Positions 1-8,266 are shown, numbered from the stretch's first letter. The stretch: 64,000 nucleotides of DNA from Gammaproteobacteria bacterium (GCA_016125505.1 WGLP01000011.1:1-64000), one strand, 5' to 3'. Notes: generated from the sequence alone by a model not told the origin. Numbers and translations: made by a program.

Positions 1-76
1 CCGACAACAGCATTGCCAGGGGTAAGAAACACAGGCCGATTACACGTAACCAGGAGGGAGAAAACATCCGCTTCAT
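1..76 (-). CDS. N-terminus of an exported or membrane protein (partial)
   Basis: Only the first 25 codons are in the window; the gene runs off the left edge. The reading begins MKRMFSPSWLRV and continues into a hydrophobic stretch (residues about 11-25), which looks like a signal peptide or first membrane helix. An AAGGAA Shine-Dalgarno sequence lies about 8 nt before the ATG. The family cannot be told from this fragment. A structured leader resembling a c-di-GMP riboswitch lies about 210 nt upstream on the same strand and may control it. Confidence 0.5.
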   Translation of the reverse strand, partial: MKRMFSPSWLRVIGLCFLPLAMLLS

Positions 77-601
77 GACAACATTTCCTTTTGAGTGAAT
101 ACCGTGACCAAGGCGTGCGCCTTGCCAGAAATCGAGGGGGGAGATTGTTCGGCAAATAGCGAATTCGCCATGTCAGCAGACCAACTCTCAGGACTGAGAT
201 GTGATGCCATGCGGCCCCCCGGTAAACGTATATTCCCGTCTCGTCGCATTCTTGCTTATTGGGTGGTGACGAAACGCGTTGCTCTTCGGGAGCCCGGCGG
301 CCAGATGAAAGGGCCCGTGGCTTTGCGTGCCGGTCAGAGTGTGCCTTATATATAAGTATCACCCGCTGCGTCCCGGCGTGCCTTTTCGGAGCGTGGCGAT
401 AATTTTACCGATCAATTCCCCTTTTTTGTTGAGCGGATTGGTGACAGATTGTTAAATGTGGCAAGGAAAACAAGGTTCCGGGCCCTGCATAACACCTTGT
501 TTTAGCTAGAAATAATTCGCCTACCTCAATTCTCCGAATTCCGGTCCGATATCACTTGTAAGACATAACCTCGACTCCCCTACGGCAAAGTACCCTAGCA
601 A
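77..601. other. Long intergenic region with dyad symmetries
   Basis: No convincing gene is seen. The stretch contains a perfect 7-bp inverted repeat around a 2-nt centre (109-124, CAAGGCG/CGCCTTG) close to the start of the minus-strand gene. It also has a riboswitch-like element (about 284-352, minus strand) and a hairpin with 9-bp arms (467-475 with 495-503, AAAACAAGG/CCTTGTTTT, loop 19 nt). The hairpin ends in T residues on the plus strand and could be a weak terminator. An open frame at 95-355 has no recognisable content and probably does not code. Confidence 0.4.
284..352 (-). promoter_or_regulatory. Possible c-di-GMP-I (GEMM-like) riboswitch core
   Basis: Read on the minus strand, the element contains ACGCAAAGCCACGGG (about 315-328), followed about 20 nt later by GCCGGGCTCCCGA (about 286-298). 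These resemble the conserved core and the closing receptor strand of GEMM/c-di-GMP-I riboswitches (ACGCAAAGCC ... GCCGGGTTGCCGA). It is on the same strand as, and about 210 nt upstream of, the gene starting at 76. The usual GGCAAACC plus GAAA-tetraloop stem on the 5' side is poorly matched (GGCACAC..., no clear tetraloop). It may therefore be degenerate, a variant, or a chance match. Confidence 0.4.
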
Positions 602-1636
602 ATGCGATCGTTCGGATTACACATATTTAAAAAGCATGCGAGCTCGCGGTCATATGCCCTACCCGCATCGACGAATATCGCCTACGGCCAGATCCAGGTA
701 CAGCCCTGCGTCATTAACAATCAGCCCTATATCATCTATCCCAAAGGCCTGAAAGAAACGTCTCCCGCGCTCTTCCACAAACTTACCCGACATTACAGTA
801 GAAAAGGCTTCGGCCTGAAAGAGGATCAACGCGATTACAGCCGCCAACATCCCCGTCAAAAGGAACGAAGGCGGTGGGTGCCAGTGGTTTTATTCACAGC
901 CAGCCTGTTGTTTGATAGCAGCGCAAGAGCCGATGTCGATCCGATCTCTCCCACTGCCGGCGGCGGCCAGGAAACAAAAATCGTATTGCGGATTGTGCCA
1001 AAGCAACGGTCTTATCTCGATTTCGGAGACCATCCGAAAACGCTTAACAGTGAGGTAAATTCAGACCACGTTGTTTTGAAGTCATTCGCAGCGACGTACT
1101 TGTTTTCGATACTTAAATCTCATTACAAGAAGCAGAAAACCGACCCTGACTACATCGTGAACGACCTAAAACAGATCGCGAATTATTACAGTGCGTTTCC
1201 TGAGGTCGTTGACCTGATTACGCCATTGCGCGGCAAAAACTGGGAGCTCGTCTACGACGAAGAAACCTGGGATACGGTGGCGAGCGGGAATAATCTGGAA
1301 GTCGACAAGGCCATTATTCACTTCAACACCCGTGCCGCGGCGCAACTCCTGTTAAATCGCAAGTGCAAGGATAACCCGGTGTGTATCGCGTCACCGGCAG
1401 ATGCCCTCCTGCATGAACTGCTTCATACCTACAGCATGTTCATCAATCCCGAAAAATTTATCAGCCAGGGCGGCATGAACAATGTAATGTATCCGTTCAA
1501 ACATGAATACGCGATTATCGATTCCGAGCGGAAACTCTATGCCAGCATGAGCATTCGCGACGACATCAAGCGTCCGCAGCGGACAGAGCACACCGGCAGG
1601 ACCGTCATCGCACATTGCCCCATTTGCATAAAATAG
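602..1636 (+). CDS. HEXXH metallopeptidase-like protein, M91 (NleD/HopH1)-like
   Basis: A 344-aa protein whose clearest feature is a zinc-protease motif, HELLH, at residues 271-275, preceded by a helix (ADALL). It is followed by EYAIIDSERKLY (302-313), which could supply a glutamate ligand, and an Arg-rich tail. The layout recalls the small M91 effector peptidases, where HEXXH is followed by a conserved E...E/N..R segment. Residues about 89-110 (RRRW then a hydrophobic run ending SARA) look like a Sec signal, but it lies 88 residues in. Translation may therefore start later than the ATG at 602, or the N-terminal part may be something else. The tail contains CPIC. The gene converges on the CNBD gene with a 32-bp gap. 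Membership of M91 is inferred from motif order only. Confidence 0.45.
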   Translation: MRSFGLHIFKKHASSRSYALPASTNIAYGQIQVQPCVINNQPYIIYPKGLKETSPALFHKLTRHYSRKGFGLKEDQRDYSRQHPRQKERRRWVPVVLFTASLLFDSSARADVDPISPTAGGGQETKIVLRIVPKQRSYLDFGDHPKTLNSEVNSDHVVLKSFAATYLFSILKSHYKKQKTDPDYIVNDLKQIANYYSAFPEVVDLITPLRGKNWELVYDEETWDTVASGNNLEVDKAIIHFNTRAAAQLLLNRKCKDNPVCIASPADALLHELLHTYSMFINPEKFISQGGMNNVMYPFKHEYAIIDSERKLYASMSIRDDIKRPQRTEHTGRTVIAHCPICIK

Positions 1637-1668
1637 CCACCCCGTAAAGAATTCAGGTGCCTACTGAT

Positions 1669-2715
1669 TCAGTTTCGCAGCACCAGCGCTTCAAATCCAT
1701 GGGCGATTAAAATATACGCCGCGCAGGCACTACGCTGCTCATTATCACTCCGTATCACTAACGGACGGTTTACGGGAATCCTGTCCAGCGAGGTCCGTAA
1801 TTTCCGCATCGGGATAGGGATGGTTTCAGAAAGGGACAAATCTGAAGCTGCTTCCGCGGTTTCGTTGACATCGATGACGATGGCGCCGTTGTTTATAAGC
1901 TCCATTGCATTGTCATACTGCACCGTCTTGACCACCGGCGCCTTTATGAGTTTGTCAAAGTCACCGCGTGACAGGCGCAATAAAACACCATCGCTTGACA
2001 TGATGACGGTGGCATTACGGTTTTTCTCGGATATTAACGCCTCCTCCCCGAAGCCGGCCCCTGGCCCCAGATCCGCCACAACATGCCAACCATCTTTTGG
2101 ACTCTCGTATTTCAGTACCGCGCAACTTCCCGACTTTATAAGATAGTAGTAGTCGCCTCTTGATTCCTGTCTGAAAATAATCTGGTTCTTGAGGACAGGA
2201 ACCTCTTCAAATTTTTCCAGGAGGATCTGAACATTCACTGGCGGTATCATCTGAAAGATCTTGGACCGCAAAACGGCGTCCATATCGTCGCTATCTTTGG
2301 ATTTCCTGTTTTTTAATTTTGAGGAAAAATACAAATCGCGGTAATTACGCGCAACGAAAATATCCAGCAGATCACTGTCAATCTCGATAATCTTAACCGG
2401 CGTACGCGTCACCGCAGTGAAATGGCGCGGATTATGCGGATCAATTGGCTGACTCGCCTGCGGCGATGCCGCAGCCAAGGTGGTATTGGCTGTATTCACC
2501 TGCAAATCCATCTCGCCATCCAGCAGGTAATAGACTATTTGATTGTCGTCGCCACGCGCAAACAGCGTCGTCCCGGCGGGTAGCGATTTGATCCTGATGT
2601 GTTTACTCAGTTCGGTCAGGCGCTCCGGTTCAAGATTCGCCAGGGGCATTAACCCTGATAAATAGTCGACACTGATTTCTGCCGCCGGGGAGACAGTTTG
2701 AGGTAATTGGCTCAT
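1669..2715 (-). CDS. Tandem cyclic-nucleotide-binding domain protein with degenerate rhodanese domain
   Basis: 348 aa, cytoplasmic. Two CRP-like beta-roll domains are visible, about 20-130 (GTTLFARGDDNQIVYYLLDGE) and about 155-260 (NQIIFRQESRGDYYYLIKSG, then GFGEEALI). They are followed by a C-terminal rhodanese-like fold (about 262-348). There is no helix-turn-helix, so this is a sensor or scaffold rather than a DNA-binding CRP. In the rhodanese part, the loop after the VIRSDNEQRSA strand carries no catalytic cysteine in the usual place, so sulfurtransferase activity is unlikely. The ATG has a CAGGGA Shine-Dalgarno sequence. A near-perfect CRP-type palindrome lies about 125 bp upstream. The ligand is unknown. 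Confidence 0.8.
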   Translation of the reverse strand: MSQLPQTVSPAAEISVDYLSGLMPLANLEPERLTELSKHIRIKSLPAGTTLFARGDDNQIVYYLLDGEMDLQVNTANTTLAAASPQASQPIDPHNPRHFTAVTRTPVKIIEIDSDLLDIFVARNYRDLYFSSKLKNRKSKDSDDMDAVLRSKIFQMIPPVNVQILLEKFEEVPVLKNQIIFRQESRGDYYYLIKSGSCAVLKYESPKDGWHVVADLGPGAGFGEEALISEKNRNATVIMSSDGVLLRLSRGDFDKLIKAPVVKTVQYDNAMELINNGAIVIDVNETAEAASDLSLSETIPIPMRKLRTSLDRIPVNRPLVIRSDNEQRSACAAYILIAHGFEALVLRN

Positions 2716-2838
2716 AGCATTCCCTGGAAGATAACGAAGTAAATACTATCGGTCCCCGGACATGCGTCTTGAATATTCCTGTTGCCGCTACTTTTTACTA
2801 AGCAATTGAAGTCATTACAGAAATATAATTGAGAAGAA

Positions 2839-2860
2839 ATGTGTGAGGATGTTCACACAT
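2839..2860. promoter_or_regulatory. CRP/Vfr-type operator palindrome
   Basis: The sequence has perfect 8-bp arms, ATGTGTGA (2839-2846) and TCACACAT (2853-2860), separated by 6 bp. This contains the full CRP consensus TGTGA-N6-TCACA. It lies about 125 bp upstream of the cyclic-nucleotide-binding protein gene (minus strand) and behind the end of the response regulator gene. An AT-rich TATATT-like hexamer (minus strand, 2822-2827) sits just downstream of it. Regulation by a CRP-family activator is inferred from the consensus. Confidence 0.65.
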
Positions 2861-2941
2861 ATTAGACCGAAGAAAGTCCTTTTGACTCCACGGCAGCGAC
2901 GCCAGGAGAACCATGAATAATCGCCTTCCCGGACAGCTCGA

Positions 2942-3664
2942 TTATTTCGAAACGAGTTGTCGTTCTATCGCATAGGCGGTCAGGCTCGCTGCATTGTGCA
3001 GGTTCAGCTTTCGCATGATATTCGCCCGGTGTTTTTCCACAGTCTTCACGCTGATACTGAGATAGGTTGCGATTTGCTTGTTCTGACGCCCCTCCGCAAT
3101 CAGCTTCAAGACGACCCGCTCGCGCGGGGTGAGGGCCTCCCAGGGTGACTTGGCGTCTACATTGCGCCCGTTGAGGTAGCCGACAATGATCTTTTCCGAG
3201 ACCACGGGACTCAGGTAGCTCTTCCCATCCATAACGGTGCGGATCGCGTGCAGCAGTTCCGCGTGTGTCGAGTTCTTAAGGACATAACCATTCGCACCCG
3301 CCTCCAGGGCGGCACGGATGTGCTCCTCGGTTTGATGCACGGTTAACACGATGATGCGCACATTGGGATAACGATTGCGGATTTCGCGAATCGCCTCGAT
3401 ACCGTTCATGCCCGGCATGGACAGGTCGGTGATGAGCAGATCCGGGTTATACACGCCAATCAGTCGCACGGCGTCACGCCCGTTGTCGGTCTCACCGACA
3501 ACTTCGATCTGCGGGTCCAGAGATAACAGTACCTGCAGGCCTTCACGCACAATAGCGTGGTCTTCCACGACAAAGACCGAGATATCGTTCAGATCTGAGA
3601 GCTTGCGATAACCGTCTTCTTCGGCATGCTGGCCGGAAGACATTTGCTGTGTCTGCATGTTCAT
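2942..3664 (-). CDS. NarL/FixJ-family response regulator
   Basis: 240 aa. An N-terminal receiver domain (about 27-143) has the acidic pair E34/D35, the phospho-acceptor D80 (LLITD80LSMPGMNG), a switch Thr at 108 and Lys130. A LuxR-type helix-turn-helix follows (about 175-236, LTPRERVVLKLIAEG and SVKTVEKHRANIMRKL). It carries an unusual polar extension of about 26 residues before the receiver. A GGGGAA Shine-Dalgarno sequence precedes the ATG. It lies downstream of the copper-oxidase operon on the same strand but is separated by about 720 bp, so it is probably transcribed on its own. A cognate kinase could be the soluble kinase at 20641-22383, but this is not shown. Confidence 0.92.
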   Translation of the reverse strand: MNMQTQQMSSGQHAEEDGYRKLSDLNDISVFVVEDHAIVREGLQVLLSLDPQIEVVGETDNGRDAVRLIGVYNPDLLITDLSMPGMNGIEAIREIRNRYPNVRIIVLTVHQTEEHIRAALEAGANGYVLKNSTHAELLHAIRTVMDGKSYLSPVVSEKIIVGYLNGRNVDAKSPWEALTPRERVVLKLIAEGRQNKQIATYLSISVKTVEKHRANIMRKLNLHNAASLTAYAIERQLVSK

Positions 3665-4385
3665 TTCCCCAAAATAAACAACTAAACAGTTCAGGCCGTT
3701 CTTACCATACAGCTCATTACGGCCACCTACGCGACATGTGGTGCATCACGACATCATGGATGAACCCATCGCGCAACAAGCTAGCATCAATCCAGATCTC
3801 ATTCAGGCAGGACGCCAACCGTTATCTTCGCGTCCCGCCCGGAGTGGATTGATTGTCCCGGTCAAGAACCCTCTCTCTTGCATGCTTGCTGTCTGCTGCG
3901 GCAGACCCTGTCTAGCCGAATCAGGTTATGTGGCGCAAATCCGATTCCACACTCCTGTTTTAATAATCTATTTTCTGTTTCGTACAACTTGAGCGAATAG
4001 CGTTGGAATCGTCGGCACTGCTGGCACCACCGCGGATCCTTCTTGTCTGCTACGCTATTCCCACCCTGCCACTCACTCCCCTATCCATCTTGTGTTCGGG
4101 ATAGCGGTATGGAGTCATAAAACCAGTTTCGCTAATTTGATTTTTATTAGTATAGTTAATACCTTAGTGCTGCACTAGCCTATAGGGTGAATACCTACCA
4201 TGTACACCTATTTATATAGGCTCATATAGGGTCGATTACTCATCCCGGTCTGCGGGGTAACCACGCAATATCGATATTCTCTTTTATTTTCAAATAGTTA
4301 ACAAACCAGTACCGCTTCCGACCTGAGGCGATATGCCCCTGCGCAGCAATCACGGGAAGGCATGGTGGTGATGCGAATAACGAGG
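3665..4385. other. AT-richer intergenic region with repeats, no gene seen
   Basis: This 720-bp stretch separates the cytochrome c gene from the response regulator; both are on the minus strand. I see no credible coding frame. It holds a hairpin GTCTGC-TGCG-GCAGAC (3891-3906), a TAGTGC-T-GCACTA dyad (4165-4177), three TATAGG repeats (4181, 4214, 4224) and a GGTGAATACCTACC element (4187-4200). A closely similar element occurs upstream of the histidine kinase. It probably contains the promoter of the response regulator and the end of the oxidase transcript. Confidence 0.4.
4187..4200. promoter_or_regulatory. Candidate shared regulatory motif, copy 1
   Basis: GGTGAATACCTACC matches GGTGTACACCTACC at 22554-22567 in 12 of 14 positions. 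A looser relative (TGTATATACCTAAC) lies at about 19866-19879. All three lie upstream of two-component genes read on the minus strand. The adjoining TAGTGC/GCACTA dyad may be part of the same control region. Found by eye; no statistics are attached. Confidence 0.3.
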
Positions 4386-6020
4386 TTACGGAATCACCCA
4401 GCCGGTATCCGCCTGGACCTGTTCGCCTTGCGGCTGGGTGAGATGCACGAGATAGCCGCCCTTGGACGCAAAGCGTTGCCCGATGGCGAGACTCAACCGC
4501 GGGTAATAACCGGTGATGAGGCGGTGGCTCAGCATGCCTTCGGTGCGTTCGAGCAGATAATCGCGCACGAAACTATCCAGCATACCGTTGAGGATTTCCG
4601 AGACGATACCGCAGGCCAGGTATGTATCGGTCTGCACCCGTTCATTGACGAGCTTGATATGGCGTACCTTGAACCAGCCCAGCGGATAATACAGACGAAT
4701 GCGCCGACCGTTGGGCAGATCGACGGGATAGGCAATTTCAGTATGTGGCCGCCAGGCCGCGGGCAGCGGCGCGTGTTCCAAACCAGCCATGGTGCCGGAC
4801 AGGTAAACATGCCCGCTGGCCTTTGCCGGTAAGGCCTGGACATCGTCGGGCCGCAACCACAAGACCAGTGCGTCATGCGCGCCGGCGGCGAGTGCCTTGT
4901 GCAGTTCCCGCGCACTCGCCTTGGCGGGCAGTTCGCGATTTATGAAGGTGACCCCGGCGACCTCCCGCTGCTGTTGCAATGCCCTGGCCGCCGCCGCGCC
5001 GATGTCGCCATGACGGTACACCTGGATCACATGTGCAGGTTTAAACGTCGCTGCCTGTGCCTGGATGTCATGGGCGATCAATTCTGAATCGAGCAACACG
5101 CCCCTGGAAAAATACATCGAGTAGATATCCGATTCCCTGTCGATCGGCAGGTCCACGTTTGGAAACATACATGGGATTTCTTCATCCTGGCAGAACTTGT
5201 GGATTGGCGCCCAGGTCTTGCCGCCCAGTCCCGAGATCACGGCAAATACCGGCTCCGCCTTCAATTTATCCTGCAGCTGTGTCTCCCAGGTCGCGGGGTC
5301 ACCGCGGAGTTTCCACACATGCAGACTCCAACGGCGTGTGACCCGATATTGTATGGCCCGCGAGGTGGACACCAGTGGTTTGGCGCCGCCACGGATAAAT
5401 GAGTTTTTGTCCTCGATGAATTTTCGCATCACTTCCAGCATCGCCCTCGCCGCCGCCGGATCGGCATCGGGCGTAATGATGGTCGCGAAGTGCAGAAATT
5501 CATCATTGACACCCGGCACCGCCGCATTGGTCAGGTTCACCAGGTAGGCGATCAGGTCCCTGACGCTGGCATCATCGAGAGCGAAGTGCGGCATCAGGTA
5601 ATTGAGTGTGCGTCCATCGGGATCGATGCCTTCGCGCAAGGCACGCGCCACCGTTGTCTCGGTATACGGCGAGCGTTTCACCCGCGTGGCATACACGTGC
5701 GGGACGCTCAGATCCTTGACGTTTTTTTCGAGGGAGCTGAACAGGTACTTGCCGATGATCGGCGGGATCACGATCTGCCCCTCCAGGCTGCCCAGTCCGC
5801 TGCGCCGATGACAGTTCACACAGGCGGCAGCGCTGCCTTCGAGGTTGGCGCCGCCGGCGCGTTCCGCCTGCAGCGGATGGCCATTGGGCAGGATACCTTT
5901 GAGATATATCCGCTTGCCCGCCGCAATGGTTGCCGGATCGCTGGCGCCCGGCATCTCATTAGACCAGCCAGTACTTATATATAAGAGTAGCGAACTGACA
6001 AGCAGGAGGCCTCGCAACAT
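4386..6020 (-). CDS. Exported cytochrome c fused to a type I periplasmic-binding-protein fold
   Basis: About 544 aa from the ATG at 6020, which follows an ACGGAG Shine-Dalgarno sequence; a GTG at 6038 would add six residues. A signal peptide (LRGLLLVSSLLLY...) is followed by a class I cytochrome c domain. This has one CVNCH haem site (about 67-71) and a likely axial Met in the LMPHF segment (about 143). From about residue 175 onward it resembles the ligand-binding fold of branched-chain amino-acid/ABC receptors (FAVISGLGGKTWAPIHKFCQDEEIPCMFPNVD, then HVIQVYRHGD and LVLWLRPDD). It is the last gene of the copper-oxidase operon, 15 bp after the SCO gene. A role in passing electrons from the oxidase is inferred; the ligand is unknown. 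Confidence 0.8.
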   Translation of the reverse strand: MLRGLLLVSSLLLYISTGWSNEMPGASDPATIAAGKRIYLKGILPNGHPLQAERAGGANLEGSAAACVNCHRRSGLGSLEGQIVIPPIIGKYLFSSLEKNVKDLSVPHVYATRVKRSPYTETTVARALREGIDPDGRTLNYLMPHFALDDASVRDLIAYLVNLTNAAVPGVNDEFLHFATIITPDADPAAARAMLEVMRKFIEDKNSFIRGGAKPLVSTSRAIQYRVTRRWSLHVWKLRGDPATWETQLQDKLKAEPVFAVISGLGGKTWAPIHKFCQDEEIPCMFPNVDLPIDRESDIYSMYFSRGVLLDSELIAHDIQAQAATFKPAHVIQVYRHGDIGAAAARALQQQREVAGVTFINRELPAKASARELHKALAAGAHDALVLWLRPDDVQALPAKASGHVYLSGTMAGLEHAPLPAAWRPHTEIAYPVDLPNGRRIRLYYPLGWFKVRHIKLVNERVQTDTYLACGIVSEILNGMLDSFVRDYLLERTEGMLSHRLITGYYPRLSLAIGQRFASKGGYLVHLTQPQGEQVQADTGWVIP

Positions 6021-6053
6021 CACGACACTCCGTCTCACCCGTAGTGACGGCGG

Positions 6054-6701
6054 CTAATTATTTGCCGCCAGTTGTTTATGATAATCCTGCAATAACGCAT
6101 TGGCCGTGGTGAACCCGTCGATACGCAGCCAGGTCTTGCCCGGTGCGGTGCGTACAAAAGTCACCGGGTCATGACTCATCTTGTCACCACGGTATACATT
6201 AAAGGCTTCCTGGATGGCAACACTGTTATCCGCCGTGCCGGTATAAAAATCCCAGCCGGGCCGGGCGTGATATTTCCTGGCGTACTCACGCAACACGCGC
6301 GGCGTATCCTGCTCGGGGTCGATGGAAACGGAGACCAGGTGCACCTTGTTCTCGTCCTTGCCCAGTTGTTTCTGCAATTGCATGAAGGTGCTGCTGGAGA
6401 TCGGGCAAATGGCGGTACAGGTGGTAAAGATAAAATTCAATACCACCGGCCGGCCGTCATTGATGTCATCGGCGAACCTGACCTTCTTCCCGTCGGCACG
6501 AATCTGCACTACCTCAGGCAGGGTCACCATCTGTCTCTTGTGCGTGACAAAGCTCTGTACCTGCTTCTTCGATTTATGCATGGCCATGGCGCCGCTACCG
6601 CACTTGTCCGCGCCGCATTTCATTTCCGCTGCTGACAGGTTGGCAACGAACACCAGCGGTAATGTCAGCGCGATAACTGTCAGGGAATTCGATTTGATCA
6701 T
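6054..6701 (-). CDS. SCO1/SenC/PrrC-family copper chaperone
   Basis: 215 aa. A signal peptide (1-24) precedes a thioredoxin-like SCO domain. It has the copper-binding C95-x3-C99 (TTCTAICPIS), the partner His177 (MSHDPVTF) and the family sequence VSIDPEQDTP. A second Cys pair in the mature N-terminus (C29, C34, within MKCGADKCG) is extra and might also bind metal. SCO proteins deliver copper to CuA or other cuproenzymes in the periplasm. Here the neighbours suggest metallation of the cupredoxin proteins upstream rather than of a terminal oxidase. The ATG has an excellent AGGAGGT Shine-Dalgarno sequence. Confidence 0.9.
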   Translation of the reverse strand: MIKSNSLTVIALTLPLVFVANLSAAEMKCGADKCGSGAMAMHKSKKQVQSFVTHKRQMVTLPEVVQIRADGKKVRFADDINDGRPVVLNFIFTTCTAICPISSSTFMQLQKQLGKDENKVHLVSVSIDPEQDTPRVLREYARKYHARPGWDFYTGTADNSVAIQEAFNVYRGDKMSHDPVTFVRTAPGKTWLRIDGFTTANALLQDYHKQLAANN

Positions 6702-6743
6702 GGCACCTCCTGCAACAACAACCCGGCTTGGTCTGCGTCTCTA

Positions 6744-7706
6744 TTACGGCTTCGCGAAGACGTCCGCGCCCAGCCTCGGGTTCAAGGTAACCTTCTCGAC
6801 GGAAATTTTCGACGGCGGGGTATGGCTGGCGCCTTCGACATGGGTCACCATCTCAAACGGGATCTTCAGACCGTTGACTTCCTTGTAGTCGTTCAGGGCC
6901 GTGATCACCGCGCGCGGCTTGCCGCCCAGCTTGCGGGTCTCGTCGATCTGCACGTCGAGGAAGGTCCTGGCGTCGATCCAGACATGACGCACATGGTCGC
7001 CGGGCATCGCGACCTTCAGGCGATAGGCATTTTTACCGTTGACCTGTTCCATGCCTTCGACATTCACCTTGTAGCCCTTGGCCTTGTAGTCGAGCAGCGG
7101 ACCGTCGAGTTCGGTCTGCAGTTGCGCCAGCTTCAATTCCTGCGGGCTGTACGCTTCAACGGTGTCATGTTTCATGTACGGACGCAGCTTCCAGCCCTGC
7201 TTGCCATCGTACACCTGCACGGCCGTCGCATCCGCGTACTTTACCTCGAGACGCTGTTTGCGCGGACGCTGCAGATCCATCGTAAACGGCACCTGCACGA
7301 GCTTGCCGGGATTCTGTTCCTGCTTGGCGCGCTCCATCGCTGCCTGGATGCGCCCCATGCGACTCAAGGAGCGATTCAATTGGGTCGAGGCTGGATCGAG
7401 TTGCGGCTTGGGCTTGATATAACCGGCGTCCATAACACCGGTCATTTGCATGCTCTTCACGGCACGCCAGGCCTGCAGGCCGCCGCGTGCGCGTGCATTC
7501 TTTTCGATGATCTGTGTCGTGCTCAGCTTCGACGGCGTTAACTTGCGTGGCGTCGTCTTGGCGAGGTGTTTGTTCGCGCTCTTGTCTGCGGCAGCATGGT
7601 GCTGACTGGTCGATTGCGCGTATTGTTCGCCGGCAATACCCTGCTGGGCGCCAAACACCAGGCCGCAACCGATCACCAGAAGATTTAATTTACGTAGCAT
7701 GGTCAT
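6744..7706 (-). CDS. Exported LolA-like protein of unknown function
   Basis: 320 aa with a signal peptide (about 1-25, MLRKLNLLVIGCGLVFGA...) and a His/Lys-rich linker to about residue 60. Then comes a domain resembling outer-membrane lipoprotein-sorting (LolA/LolB-like) folds: IIEKNARARGGLQAW with KSMQMTGVMDAG, a predicted beta-sheet core (VYDGKQGWKLRPY, YRLKVAMPGDHVRHVWIDARTFL), and a closing KIPFEMVTHVEG strand pattern. Such proteins hold hydrophobic ligands or act as periplasmic chaperones. It lies mid-operon between the small exported protein and SCO, with gaps of about 40 bp. The operon suggests a role in assembling or exporting the oxidase, but nothing in the sequence proves it. ATGs at 7706 and 7700 are both possible. 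Confidence 0.6.
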   Translation of the reverse strand: MTMLRKLNLLVIGCGLVFGAQQGIAGEQYAQSTSQHHAAADKSANKHLAKTTPRKLTPSKLSTTQIIEKNARARGGLQAWRAVKSMQMTGVMDAGYIKPKPQLDPASTQLNRSLSRMGRIQAAMERAKQEQNPGKLVQVPFTMDLQRPRKQRLEVKYADATAVQVYDGKQGWKLRPYMKHDTVEAYSPQELKLAQLQTELDGPLLDYKAKGYKVNVEGMEQVNGKNAYRLKVAMPGDHVRHVWIDARTFLDVQIDETRKLGGKPRAVITALNDYKEVNGLKIPFEMVTHVEGASHTPPSKISVEKVTLNPRLGADVFAKP

Positions 7707-7744
7707 TTACTCCGCTTTGTTGAACAGGTGTCGGCAGCGAATCC

Positions 7745-8239
7745 TCACTGGACGACAAGGTCGTCCACGTGAAATTTACCGACGGCGATACTGACGCGAT
7801 TGCCCGGCTGGACAATCTTGCCCGGATTACCGAACACCATGAAATAAATATGATTTGGTTTGGGTGGCACGCTTTGTCGAATTTCACCGACCTTCTCCAG
7901 GGCCGGCACCGAGAGCGTTACGCCGCTGGCCAGATCTTTCAAATATGGCCGGTTGGATCGATCGTTCAGGGGTTTGGCCTTGTTCGGATCCAGCACCCGG
8001 TAGCGAAACTCCAGCATGTAGCCCGAAGAGATCCAGCGTACCCCGGCAATATCGATGCCCCACGTGCGTTTGAAATAATCGCCGTGACGCCTGACCCAGG
8101 CCTGCTGTGCCGTTGCGATCGCCGCCGGGGATCGGTCCACGATCCTGTCTGCGGCCTGCGTTGCTGAAGCTAATAAAACACTGCTCGCGAGCATGCCCGC
8201 GAGCAGTGTGAATTTCCTGGATACACGTTTACCTGACAT
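7745..8239 (-). CDS. Small exported hypothetical protein
   Basis: 164 aa with a clear signal peptide (about 1-29, ending SATQAA). The mature protein has no Cys and no motif I recognise. Readable segments are WVRRHGDYFKRTWGIDIAGVRWISSGYMLEFRYRVLD, then a beta-rich tail with HIYFMVFGNPGKIVQPG and VGKFHVDDLVVQ. It lies 27 bp downstream of the giant oxidase-associated gene and 38 bp upstream of the LolA-like gene, so it is surely co-transcribed with them. It may be an accessory subunit of the oxidase; the function is unknown. Confidence 0.6.
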   Translation of the reverse strand: MSGKRVSRKFTLLAGMLASSVLLASATQAADRIVDRSPAAIATAQQAWVRRHGDYFKRTWGIDIAGVRWISSGYMLEFRYRVLDPNKAKPLNDRSNRPYLKDLASGVTLSVPALEKVGEIRQSVPPKPNHIYFMVFGNPGKIVQPGNRVSIAVGKFHVDDLVVQ

Positions 8240-8266
8240 TTTTAAATATCCTGGCGTTTTATGTCT

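Noticed and set aside
95-355. Open frame of 86 codons on the plus strand in the first intergenic region
   Set aside because: No domain, no signal and no ribosome site; it overlaps the riboswitch-like element on the other strand.
3649-3992. Two overlapping open frames in the region upstream of the NarL-type regulator
   Set aside because: No recognisable content and no Shine-Dalgarno sequence; the stretch is better explained as a control region.
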